Source of the DNA: Streptomyces sp. NRRL S-118
GTDB lineage: Bacteria > Actinomycetota > Actinomycetes > Streptomycetales > Streptomycetaceae
Direction: 5' to 3'
Assembly: GCF_000716335.1 (NCBI RefSeq)
Contig: NZ_KL591028.1
Location: forward strand, 30,394-64,094
DNA: 33,701 nt
The notes below the pieces were generated by a model. It did no database searches, was not told the DNA's origin, and saw only the letters and a program-made list of their open reading frames with translations. Shown one piece after another: positions 15,384 to 23,980 of the stretch. The translations under genes and the position numbers were made by a program. The first letter of the stretch is position 1; the number at the start of each line of letters is the position of its first letter.

Positions 15384-17033
15384 CTACGCGCTCGACTGAT
15401 CCTCGCCGGCCGCCCGCGCGTCCGCCGTCGCCACCGCACGCGCCCACCGGTAGTCCGCCTTGCCGCTCGGCGAGCGCTGGATCCGGTCGGTGAGCACGAG
15501 CTGCCGGGGCAGCTTGTACCCGGCCAACCGGGTGCGGCAGTGGCGCTGGATGTCGTCGAGCGTGGGCCGTGCGGCCGCGTCCGGGCGCAGCTCCACCACC
15601 GCGGCCACGTGGTTGCCCCACCGCGGGTCCGGGACGCCGGCGACGAGCGCGTCGTACACGTCCGGGTGGGACTTCAGCGCCTGCTCGACCTCCTCCGGAT
15701 AGACCTTCTCGCCCCCGGTGTTGATGCACTGCGAACCGCGTCCGAGGACGGTGACGACGCCCTCCTCGTCCACGGTCGCCATGTCGCCGAGCAGGACCCA
15801 CCGCTCGCCGCCGCGCCGGAAGAAGGTCTCGGCCGTCCTGGCCGGGTCGTTGTAGTAGCCGACCGGGACGTGGCCGCGCTGCGCGATCCGGCCCGGCTCG
15901 CCCGGCTTCACCGGGAGGCGCGTCTCCGGATCGACGACCTGGGTACGGCTGTTGACCCGGAGCCGGAAGCCCCTGCGCGCGCCCGCGTCGTCCGTCGCCG
16001 TGCCGTTGAAGCCCGACTCCGACGAGCCGAAGTTGTTCAGCAGCATCACGTGCGGCACCAGCGCCAGGAACTGCTCGCGCACCGTCTCCGACATGATCGC
16101 GCCCGACGACGACACGCTGAACAGGGACGACAGGTCGATGCCCTGGAGCGGCCCGCGGAGGGCGTCGATCAGCGGCCGCAGCATCGCGTCGCCCACCAGC
16201 GACACGGTGGTGACCCTCTCCCGCTCGATGGTCCGCAGGACCTCCTCGGGCACGAACCTGCGGTGCAGCACCACCCGCTGGCCGAAGCCGAAGCCGATGA
16301 ACGCGGTGAGCGTGGACGTGCCGTGCATCAGCGGGGGAGTGGGGAAGAAGGTGATCCCGGCACCGCTCGCCGCGACCCGCTCGGCCAGCTCCTCCGGCCG
16401 CCCGACCGGCTCACCGGTCGGTGCCCCGCCGCCGAGCCCGGAGAAGAACAGGTCCTCCTGCCGCCACATCACGCCCTTCGGCATGCCGGTGGTGCCGCCG
16501 GTGTAGATGATGAACAGGTCGTCCCCCGAACGCGCCGCGAAGCCCCGCTCCGGTGAGCCGGCCGCCTCCGCCTGCGCGAACGGAACGCACGCGGGCTCCG
16601 GTGCGCCCCCGGGCGGGGTCCCCACTCTCACCAGGTGCCGCAGCCGCTCCGCCGAGGGCGCCGCGGCCGCGACCCGCCGCGTGAACTCCGCGTCGAAGAC
16701 CAGCCCCGCCAGATCCGCGTCCCGGTAGAGGTAGACCAGCTCCTCCTCGACGTACCGGTAGTTGACGTTCACCGGGACGAGCCGGGCCTTCAGACAGCCC
16801 AGCACGGTCTGGAGGTACTCGACGCCGTTGTAGAGGTGCAGCCCCACGTGTTCGCCGCGCCGCAGCCCCGCGTCCAGCAGGTGGTGCGCGATCCGGTTGG
16901 CCGCGGCGTCGAGCTGAGCGTACGTCAGCCTCCGCTCGGCCCCCGTCCCGGGATGGTCGAGGTACACCAGCGCCTCGCGGTCCGGGACCACGTCCACGAC
17001 CGACTCGAACAGGTCGGCAAGGTTGTACTCCAC
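15384..17033 (-). CDS. FadD19-like acyl-CoA (steroid-CoA) ligase
   Basis: 549 residues from the GTG at 17033, which stands 4-5 bp after GGAGGAG; mycobacterial FadD19 has almost the same length. The frame is open further upstream, but that part is not protein-like. Shared traits with FadD19 include NIADL/NLADLFE at the start, VNVNYRYVEEEL, the P-loop YTGGTTGMPKGVMWR, NFGSSESGFNGT, RGSQCINTGGEKVYPEEVE and the C-terminal RSPSGKADYRWA with the catalytic Lys. FadD19 activates C-24 branched and unbranched sterol side-chain acids to CoA esters. Its divergent position next to an EchA19-like gene repeats the fadD19-echA19 arrangement of Mycobacterium and Rhodococcus, which strengthens the assignment; the exact substrate remains inferred. 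Confidence 0.85.
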   Translation of the reverse strand: MEYNLADLFESVVDVVPDREALVYLDHPGTGAERRLTYAQLDAAANRIAHHLLDAGLRRGEHVGLHLYNGVEYLQTVLGCLKARLVPVNVNYRYVEEELVYLYRDADLAGLVFDAEFTRRVAAAAPSAERLRHLVRVGTPPGGAPEPACVPFAQAEAAGSPERGFAARSGDDLFIIYTGGTTGMPKGVMWRQEDLFFSGLGGGAPTGEPVGRPEELAERVAASGAGITFFPTPPLMHGTSTLTAFIGFGFGQRVVLHRRFVPEEVLRTIERERVTTVSLVGDAMLRPLIDALRGPLQGIDLSSLFSVSSSGAIMSETVREQFLALVPHVMLLNNFGSSESGFNGTATDDAGARRGFRLRVNSRTQVVDPETRLPVKPGEPGRIAQRGHVPVGYYNDPARTAETFFRRGGERWVLLGDMATVDEEGVVTVLGRGSQCINTGGEKVYPEEVEQALKSHPDVYDALVAGVPDPRWGNHVAAVVELRPDAAARPTLDDIQRHCRTRLAGYKLPRQLVLTDRIQRSPSGKADYRWARAVATADARAAGEDQSSA

Positions 17034-17122
17034 CGCTCCTCCTCCCACGCCGGCCGCCCGCACCGGCACGGCGGTCATTAGAGCGCCGGGGCGCACAAGG
17101 GGGAAGACGACCGGCGGAAGAA

Positions 17123-17139
17123 TCTGACTAGGTGTCAGA
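17123..17139. promoter_or_regulatory. Inverted-repeat operator candidate (site B)
   Basis: TCTGAC-TAGGT-GTCAGA, 6-bp perfect arms, lies mid-way in the 169-bp gap between the divergent fadD19-like and echA19-like genes. Its core (17124-17138) and the following AAA match site A at 9578-9592, so both units may answer to the same repressor. Confidence 0.55.
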
Positions 17140-17166
17140 AAACTATTGAACTGCGTTCGCGCCTCC

Positions 17167-17180
17167 TGCAACCTGTTCTA
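17167..17180. promoter_or_regulatory. KstR-type operator
   Basis: TGCAACCTGTTCTA fits TNNAACNNGTTNNA, the published consensus of KstR, the TetR repressor of sterol catabolism, at every fixed position. It lies 22 bp before the echA19-like start, where binding would block that promoter and perhaps the divergent one. Confidence 0.6.
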
Positions 17181-17202
17181 GGTCTGAGACGGGAGGACGG
17201 TC

Positions 17203-18000
17203 ATGGCCACGGAACACCTCACCGTGCGGCGGGCGGGCGCCACACTCGTACTCACCCTGAACCGGCCCGAGGCGAAGAACGCGCTCACCCTGCCGATGCT
17301 CGTCGGGCTCCACGACGGCTGGACGGAGGCGGACGAGGACGACGACATCCGCTCCGTGGTGCTCACCGGCGCGGGCGGCTGCTTCTGCGCGGGCATGGAC
17401 CTCAAGGCGCTGGCCGGCGGAGGGATGGAGGGCCAGGGCTACCGGGACCGCATGGCCGCCGACCCCGACCTCCACTGGAAGGCCATGCTGCGTCACCACC
17501 GGCCCCGCAAGCCGGTGATCGCCGCCGTGGAAGGCCCGTGCGTGGCCGGCGGTACGGAGATTCTCCAGGGCACCGACATCCGGGTCGCCGCCGAGTCCGC
17601 CACCTTCGGGCTCTTCGAGGTCCGCCGGGGCCTCTTCCCGATCGGCGGTTCCACGGTCCGCCTCCCACGCCAGATCCCGCACACCCACGCCCTGGAGATG
17701 CTGCTCACCGGCCGCCCGTACGGTGCCGAGGAGGCCGCCCGCATCGGGCTGATCGGCCACGTCGTCCCGGACGGCACCGCGCTCGACACGGCACTCTCCA
17801 TCGCCGAGCGGATCAACGCCTGCGGCCCGCTCGCCGTGGAGGCGGTCAAGGCATCGGTGTACGAGACGGCCGGGCTGTCCGAAACGGAGGGCCTCGCCGC
17901 GGAACTCGAACGCGGCCGGCCCGTCTTCGACACCGCCGATGCCAAGGAGGGCGCCCGCGCCTTCACCGAGAAGCGCGCCCCCGTCTACCGCCGCGCCTGA
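17203..18000 (+). CDS. Enoyl-CoA hydratase, EchA19-like (crotonase family)
   Basis: 265 residues. The crotonase fold is shown by NRPEAKNAL, the oxyanion-hole segment GGCFCAGMDLKA (about 64-75), IAAVEGPCVAGGTEILQGTDIRVA (about 106-128) and the C-terminal DAKEGARAFTEKRAP. Several of these stretches, notably EILQGTDIRVA and the tail, match mycobacterial EchA19, which hydrates enoyl-CoA esters of the cholesterol side chain. The start is clear: ATG with GGGAGGA 7 bp upstream. It is the first gene of a four-gene operon, preceded by two operator-like sites. The 128-bp gap to the next gene holds nothing else recognisable. Confidence 0.88.
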   Translation: MATEHLTVRRAGATLVLTLNRPEAKNALTLPMLVGLHDGWTEADEDDDIRSVVLTGAGGCFCAGMDLKALAGGGMEGQGYRDRMAADPDLHWKAMLRHHRPRKPVIAAVEGPCVAGGTEILQGTDIRVAAESATFGLFEVRRGLFPIGGSTVRLPRQIPHTHALEMLLTGRPYGAEEAARIGLIGHVVPDGTALDTALSIAERINACGPLAVEAVKASVYETAGLSETEGLAAELERGRPVFDTADAKEGARAFTEKRAPVYRRA

Positions 18001-18128
18001 CCCGCCCCTCCGCACGCCCACGAGCCCCGAGCCGCCGGCGCACCGGCAGCGGCCTCACCCCGCGTGCCCCGGAGCCACCGCGTCCCTCCGGGCGACCGTA
18101 TCCCCGGCGCGGAGATCGGAGTCCGTCC

Positions 18129-19094
18129 ATGGCAACCACCCCCGCGCCGCAGCCGCTCAGCGCGCCCCTGGTCGTGGAGTTCCCGTTCACCCGGTCCCTC
18201 GGCCCCGTCCAGTCCGCCTTCCTCACCGGGCTGCGCGAGCGCACCGTCCTCGGCGTGCGCACAGCCGCCGGCACGGTCCTCGTCCCGCCCGTCGAGTACG
18301 ACCCCGTCACCGCCGACGAGATCCGCGACCTCGTCGAGGTCGGCACCACCGGCACCGTCACCACCTGGGCCTGGAACCCGGCCCCCCGCCGCGGCCAGCC
18401 CCTCGGCCGGCCCTTCGCCTGGGTCCTCGTCCGGCTCGACGGCGCCGACAGCGCACTCCTGCACGCCCTCGACGCGCCCGGCGGCCCCGACTCCGTACGC
18501 ACCGGCCTGCGGGTCCGCGTCCGCTGGGCGCGGCGGCGCACCGGAGCCATCACCGACATCGCCTGCTTCGAACCGTACGACGGCGAACCGGCGACGCCGC
18601 GGACCGGCAGCCACGACGGACGGTTCGCCGACCCCGTCACCGGCATCGTCGCCCCCGCCCGCCTCGACTACACCTACGTGCCCGGCCGCGCCCAGACCGG
18701 ATACCTCCGCGCACTCGCCGACCGCCGCACCGTCGGCGAACGCTGCCCCTCCTGCCGCAAGGTCTACGTCCCGCCCCGCGGCGCCTGCCCCACCTGCGGC
18801 GTCGCCACCACCGAGCAGGTCGAGGTCGGCCCGCGCGGCACCGTCACCACCTACTGCATCGTCAACATCAAGGCGCGGAACCTCGACATCGAGGTCCCGT
18901 ACGTCTACGCCCACATCGCTCTCGACGGCGCCGGGCTCGCCCTGCACGGCCGCATCGCGGGCATCCCGTACGACCAGGTCCGCATGGGCCTGCGCGTCGA
19001 ACCGGTCTGGACCGACGACAGCCGCTACCCCGACCACTACCGGCCCACCGGCGAGCCCGACGCCGACTACGACACCTACAAGGAGCTGCTGTGA
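18129..19094 (+). CDS. Tandem DUF35 OB-fold protein (aldolase/thiolase partner)
   Basis: 321 residues in two DUF35-like halves. The second half (about 180-321) has a complete rubredoxin-like zinc ribbon, CPSC at 206-209 and CPTC at 220-223, followed by the OB-fold (GTVTTYCIVNI). The first half (about 20-150) repeats the pattern (LGVRTAAGTVLVPPVEY, GTVTTWAWN), but its zinc Cys are gone. DUF35 proteins bind acyl-CoA and form complexes with thiolase-fold Ltp proteins; in Ltp2-ChsH2 the DUF35 part activates a retro-aldolase. The next two genes are such Ltp proteins. Mycobacterial Rv3521 sits in the same place. ATG at 18129 follows GGAG at 8 bp; the stop overlaps the next start (GTGA). Confidence 0.85.
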   Translation: MATTPAPQPLSAPLVVEFPFTRSLGPVQSAFLTGLRERTVLGVRTAAGTVLVPPVEYDPVTADEIRDLVEVGTTGTVTTWAWNPAPRRGQPLGRPFAWVLVRLDGADSALLHALDAPGGPDSVRTGLRVRVRWARRRTGAITDIACFEPYDGEPATPRTGSHDGRFADPVTGIVAPARLDYTYVPGRAQTGYLRALADRRTVGERCPSCRKVYVPPRGACPTCGVATTEQVEVGPRGTVTTYCIVNIKARNLDIEVPYVYAHIALDGAGLALHGRIAGIPYDQVRMGLRVEPVWTDDSRYPDHYRPTGEPDADYDTYKELL

Positions 19095-20139
19095 CGCGTG
19101 AGGTCGCCATCGTCGCCTTCGCCCAGACCGACCACCGGCGACGCACCGACGGCCTCTCCGAGGTCGAGATGCTCCTGCCGGTCCTCCACGACGTGCTGAA
19201 CCGCACGGGACTGAGGACCGGCGACATCGGCTTCACCTGCTCCGGCTCCTCCGACTACCTCGCGGGCCGCGCCTTCTCCTTCACCATGGCCCTGGACGGC
19301 GTCGGGGCCTGGCCGCCCATCGCCGAGTCGCACGTCGAGACGGACGGCGCCTGGGCGCTGTACGAGGCGTGGGTCACCCTGCTCACCGGCGAGGCCGACA
19401 CCGCCCTCGTGTACGCCTACGGCACCTCCTCGCCCGGCCCGCTCAGGGACGTGCTCAGCCGCCAGCTCGACCCCTACTACCTGGCCCCGCTGTGGCCCGA
19501 CTCCGTCTCCCTCGCCGCTCTCCAGGCACAGGCCCTGATCGACGCCGGCGAGACCGACGAAGCGGCGCTCGCCGCCGTCGCCGACCGCAACCGCGCCGCG
19601 GCGGCCGCCCACAACCCGCACGCCCAGCTCCCCGGTCCCCGCCCGCACGGCGAGTACGTCGTGCGCCCGCTGCGCACCGGCGACTGCCCGCCCATCGGCG
19701 ACGGCGCGGCCGCCGTGATCCTCGCCGCCGGCGACACGGCGCGCGACCTGTGCGAACGCCCGGCCTGGATCCGCGGCATCGACCACCGCATCGAACCGCA
19801 CGCCCTGGGCGTGCGCGACCTCACCGACTCGCCCTCCACGCGCCTCGCCGCCCGCCGCGCCGGAGCCTTCGAACGGCGCGTCGACACCGCGGAGTTGCAC
19901 GCACCCTTCACCTCGCAGGAAGTGATCCTGCGCAAGGCGCTGCGCCTCGACGACACCGTCGACGTCAACCCGTCGGGCGGCCCGCTCGCCGCCAACCCCG
20001 TCATGGCCGCGGGCCTCGTCCGCCTCGGCGAGGCCGCCGCCCGCATCCACCGCGGCGCCTCCGGCCGCGCCCTCGCCCACGCCACCTCCGGCCCCTGCCT
20101 CCAGCAGAACCTGGTCGCCGTCCTGGAAGGAGACACCAC

Positions 20140-20143
<4 letters not shown>
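19091..20143 (+). CDS. Ltp4-like thiolase-fold lipid-transfer protein / aldolase
   Basis: 350 residues from the GTG at 19091, which overlaps the upstream stop. The thiolase fold is visible in AIVAFAQT at the start, HVETDGAWALYEAW in the nucleophile region, GDGAAAVILA, and the C-terminal AELHAPFTSQEVILRKAL ... VNPSGGPLAANPVMAAGL. The nucleophile region has no CxS motif: the usual thiolase Cys is missing, as in Ltp2/Ltp4. Such proteins act as retro-aldolases with a DUF35 subunit, removing acyl-CoA units from 24-hydroxylated side chains. Ltp3 and Ltp4 of Rhodococcus are required for C-24 branched sterols. The stop overlaps the start of the next gene, indicating tight co-expression. Confidence 0.85.
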
Positions 20144-21303
<1,160 letters not shown>

Positions 21304-21306
<3 letters not shown>

Positions 21307-21343
21307 GCGCACCGCTCACGCGGCCTGTCCGGGACCGGCCGCG
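21304..21343 (+). terminator. Double hairpin at the end of the echA19-ltp3 operon
   Basis: TGAGCG-CAC-CGCTCA (21304-21318) begins at the stop codon itself. It is followed at once by CGCGGCC (21319-21325) pairing with GGCCGCG (21337-21343). Confidence 0.65.
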
Positions 21344-21386
21344 ATGGCTAGTCTGAGCGCGGACGACGACCGGGAGGAGCAGGCAC

Positions 21387-21578
21387 GTGACCGACAGCAT
21401 CACCGCCCAGCAGCACCGTCACCCGCTCGGGGGCTGGAACAAGCCGGACCTCGACCTCAGCAACGCGGACTGGCGGTCCGGCAGTCAGGGGGCGGGTGAT
21501 GTGGAGATCGCCTTCGTCGAGGGGTTCATCGCCATGCGCAACGCCACGCGTCCGGAGAGTCAGTTCGACCTCACCTAG
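21387..21578 (+). CDS. DUF397-type small protein, internally shortened
   Basis: 63 residues, GTG start with GGGAGGAGC about 6 bp upstream. The N-terminal part (DLSNADWRSGSQGAGDVEIAF, then VEGFIAMRN) is typical of Streptomyces DUF397 proteins. These usually partner an XRE-family regulator and influence differentiation or antibiotic production. The family normally has a FTPxEWxAFVxGAR block before its end. Here RNATRPES runs straight into QFDLT, so some 20 residues appear deleted in frame. No XRE gene is adjacent. It may be a decayed or minimal form. It is followed by a good terminator. Confidence 0.7.
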   Translation: MTDSITAQQHRHPLGGWNKPDLDLSNADWRSGSQGAGDVEIAFVEGFIAMRNATRPESQFDLT

Positions 21579-21580
21579 GG

Positions 21581-21603
21581 CGGCCTGTTTTCGGATCAGG
21601 CCG
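21581..21603 (+). terminator. Terminator after the DUF397 gene
   Basis: CGGCCTG (21581-21587) pairs with CAGGCCG (21597-21603) across a 9-base loop containing TTTT, 2 bp after the stop. Confidence 0.65.
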
Positions 21604-21698
21604 GTCCCGTCGTCGACCGACGCTCGACGACCGTGACGACGCGGTGCTGGTGCCACCCGGTTCGCGGCAGCGGGTCGGTGCAGCCGTGAACCCTGCAC

Positions 21699-21740
21699 TC
21701 CTGATCGCCGGCGGCGGGGTCCGGCCGTCCGCGATCAGGA
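21699..21740. repeat. 10-bp perfect inverted repeat in a 268-bp gap
   Basis: TCCTGATCGC (21699-21708) and GCGATCAGGA (21731-21740) are separated by 22 GC-rich bases, about 107 bp before the DUF5959-like gene. The rest of the stretch 21604-21846 shows no supported gene. Confidence 0.5.
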
Positions 21741-21846
21741 CGCGTGAGCGCCCCCGCGGCCGGCCCGGTTCCCCCGTCGGCGGCCGACTTCCGCCCTCCC
21801 GCTAGAATCCGGGACGCCCGAACGGACGCGAACGGTGGGGTGAGGC

Positions 21847-22302
21847 ATGGCGGAGCGGGAACCGTTCGCGCTGCTGAGGATCGTCGACCGGTACGGCGGC
21901 GCCGGTGTCGTGGTCCAGCTCGACGACTCGAACGCCCCGGGCATCCCGGACACGACGGCACAGCTCCTGGTCCACAACGACTTCGTGTCCGGGGTGTGGA
22001 CCACCTACGTGGAACCGTGGGACCTGGCCGGCTGGGAGCACGTGCTGGACGAGGTCGCCGCCGGGCGCGACGCCGTGTGGCGCGAGGCCGCGCGGGTCGC
22101 CGAGATCGGCATCCGCCTGGACCTGCGGGAGGACGACCACGACCGGATCACGGTCACCGTCCACGACCAGCAGACGACCGGACTGGCCCTCGCGCTGGAC
22201 ATGGACCGCGGCTGGATCGACGAGCAGCGCGTCCTGCTCGACCGGCTCCGCGCCGCCTGGGCCCACCTCGTCCCGCGGGACCGGGGCGCTCCGCCCGGCT
22301 GA
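21847..22302 (+). CDS. DUF5959-like protein of unknown function
   Basis: 151 residues, acidic, no signal peptide or membrane segment. It alternates short strands and helices (LLRIVDRYGGAGVVVQLDD ... TYVEPWDLAGWEHVLDEVAAG ... IRLDLREDDHDRITVTVHDQQTTG). The pattern resembles the streptomycete DUF5959 family; the assignment is from memory and moderately secure. No function is known and none can be read from the neighbours. The ATG follows a purine-rich GGTGGGGTGAGG. The next gene starts 75 bp downstream. Confidence 0.7.
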   Translation: MAEREPFALLRIVDRYGGAGVVVQLDDSNAPGIPDTTAQLLVHNDFVSGVWTTYVEPWDLAGWEHVLDEVAAGRDAVWREAARVAEIGIRLDLREDDHDRITVTVHDQQTTGLALALDMDRGWIDEQRVLLDRLRAAWAHLVPRDRGAPPG

Positions 22303-22377
22303 GGCCGGCTGCACTCGGGCCCGGACGGACACGGGTCGTCCATGAACGCCGCGGCGGTCCGTCCTAAGGTGGCGATC

Positions 22378-22779
22378 ATGAGTGGAGAACGTGATCTGAC
22401 CCGGCTCGTGTCCGGCATGCGGCCCGAGCTCGACCCCGGCCGCTACGTCTTCTGCACGGTCGACGGGCGGGACGTCCCGCCCGGCCTGCACCCCGTCGTC
22501 ACCGTCGCCGAGTCCGAGGGACTCACCCTCGTCCTGCGGGAGGCGGAGGCGGACGCCGCCTCGCTCCCGTACGACTACGTGGCGGGCTGGATCACACTGC
22601 GCGTGCACTCGGCGCTCGATGCCGTCGGCCTGACCGCGGCGGTCGCGGGCGCACTCGCGGACGCGGGTCTGAGCTGCAACGTCGTCGCGGGCTACCACCA
22701 CGACCACCTGTTCGTGGAGCGCGAGCGCGCCGAGGAGGCCCTCGCCGTCCTCCGCCGGCTCGCCGAGGCCACCGCCTGA
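22378..22779 (+). CDS. ACT-domain protein
   Basis: 133 residues. RYVFCTVDG at the start and ITLRVHSALDAVGLTAAVAGALADAGLSCNVVAGYHHDHLFV (residues about 75-115, quoted in part) are typical of stand-alone ACT-fold proteins related to the regulatory domain of aspartate kinase. They are usually ligand (often amino-acid) sensors; the ligand here is unknown. The start at 22378 has AAGGTGG upstream and better homology than the in-frame ATG at 22342. It is cytoplasmic. Confidence 0.8.
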   Translation: MSGERDLTRLVSGMRPELDPGRYVFCTVDGRDVPPGLHPVVTVAESEGLTLVLREAEADAASLPYDYVAGWITLRVHSALDAVGLTAAVAGALADAGLSCNVVAGYHHDHLFVERERAEEALAVLRRLAEATA

Positions 22780-22995
22780 GCCTGCCCGGCACGGTTCGGC
22801 GTCCTGTCGAGGGCCGGCCGGCGGGCGTGACCGGGGCCGGAGCGAGGCCGGAGCGGAGCCGGGGCGGGCATCCGGGACGCGTCCCCCGATGCGGTGAACC
22901 GCACCGGCCGAACAGCCCCCGCGGGCACCGATCACGGGGGACTGCGCCGAGGGGGCGGCCGCCGTTCCGGGCGTGCGGGCACGTACCATGGCGGC

Positions 22996-23496
22996 ATGTC
23001 CTTCCTCCGTCGCCGCAGCGCCGCCACACCCGCGGGCCCGGACTTCGATGTCCTGGCCATGGACCCGGGCGACTGGCCCGGCAATCTCGGCGCCGGCCTG
23101 CTCCCCGCCCCCGACGGCAGCTGCCAGGGCGTGTTCCTCCGCTACGACCTGTTCGGCGGCCGCGGCCCCGCGATGATCATCGGCAACCTGCCGGAGGGAT
23201 CCCCGGCGCGTGAGCTGGCCGAGGGGCAGGTGCCCTTCGAGGTCGCGCAGCTGCTCGCCGCGCTGGAGAACGACGAGCCGGTCGAGGTCGTCGAGACCGA
23301 GGACGTCCCCGTCATGCAGGGGGACAACCTGCTGATCGTGCGCCGGCTGAAGCTGTCGGAGAGCCGGATCTCCTGTGTGCAGTTCGACCGCAGCGACAAC
23401 GTCCTGGTCACCATCGCCAGCTGGGACCGCCCGATCACCGACGACCTCTACGCGCTGCTCAAGCCCCTGCCCGCGGAACTCTTCCAGCAGGGCTGA
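22996..23496 (+). CDS. Conserved protein of unknown function
   Basis: 166 residues from ATG 22996. Codon use is fully streptomycete and the composition is that of a soluble globular protein: acidic, with mixed strands and helices such as VFLRYDLFGGRGPAMIIGN, VPFEVAQLLAALEND and LYALLKPLPAELFQ. I recognise no domain. The gene ends 4 bp before the S4-domain gene, so the two are probably co-translated. The Shine-Dalgarno sequence is weak, and the 216 bp before it hold no other feature. Confidence 0.7.
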   Translation: MSFLRRRSAATPAGPDFDVLAMDPGDWPGNLGAGLLPAPDGSCQGVFLRYDLFGGRGPAMIIGNLPEGSPARELAEGQVPFEVAQLLAALENDEPVEVVETEDVPVMQGDNLLIVRRLKLSESRISCVQFDRSDNVLVTIASWDRPITDDLYALLKPLPAELFQQG

Positions 23497-23500
23497 GCCC

Positions 23501-23902
23501 ATGGCGACGGACGAGGGCAAGGGCGGCGCGCAGGGGACCGTACGCGTCGACAGCTGGATCTGGGCGGTACGCCTCACCAAGACCCGCTCGCAGGCCGCCG
23601 CCGCGTGCCGGGCCGGGCACGTCCGCGTCAACGGCGAGCGCGTCAAGCCCGCCCAGGCCGTGAAGCCGGGCGACGAGGTGCGGCTGTTCCACGCGGGCCG
23701 CGAGCGGATCGTCGAGGTCAAGCGGGTGATCGCCAAACGGGTCGGCGCGCCCGTCGCCGCGGAGGCGTACGCCGACAACAGCCCGCCCCCGCCACCGCGC
23801 GAGCACGTCGCGCTGGCCGGGGTCCGCGACCGCGGCGCCGGCCGCCCCACCAAGCGCGAGCGCCGCGAACTGGACCAGCTCCGCGGCCTCCGCCCCTCCT
23901 GA
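23501..23902 (+). CDS. S4-domain RNA-binding protein (Hsp15/HslR-like)
   Basis: 133 residues. The S4 domain spans about residues 14-80 (VRVDSWIWAVRLTKTRSQAAAACRAG, quoted in part, then HVRVNGERVKPAQAVKPGDEVRL), and a basic tail with RPTKRERRELDQL follows. Escherichia coli Hsp15 binds the 50S subunit carrying a nascent chain on stalled ribosomes; actinobacterial homologues are common. ATG at 23501 is 5 bp after the previous stop, with AGGG upstream, so translation is coupled. Confidence 0.9.
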   Translation: MATDEGKGGAQGTVRVDSWIWAVRLTKTRSQAAAACRAGHVRVNGERVKPAQAVKPGDEVRLFHAGRERIVEVKRVIAKRVGAPVAAEAYADNSPPPPPREHVALAGVRDRGAGRPTKRERRELDQLRGLRPS

Positions 23903-23980
23903 TCCCCTGCGTCGCGGGCACCGTCGCCGACGGGACCGGAGCACACCGCCCGGCCCGCCGCGCCGCCGCCCGCTACCGCC

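Noticed and set aside
21596..21961. Minus-strand frame ending in a fairly protein-like stretch (GCTDPLPRTGWHQHRVV)
   Set aside because: It overlaps the start of the DUF5959-like gene and has no start signal or recognisable domain; a degraded remnant cannot be shown.
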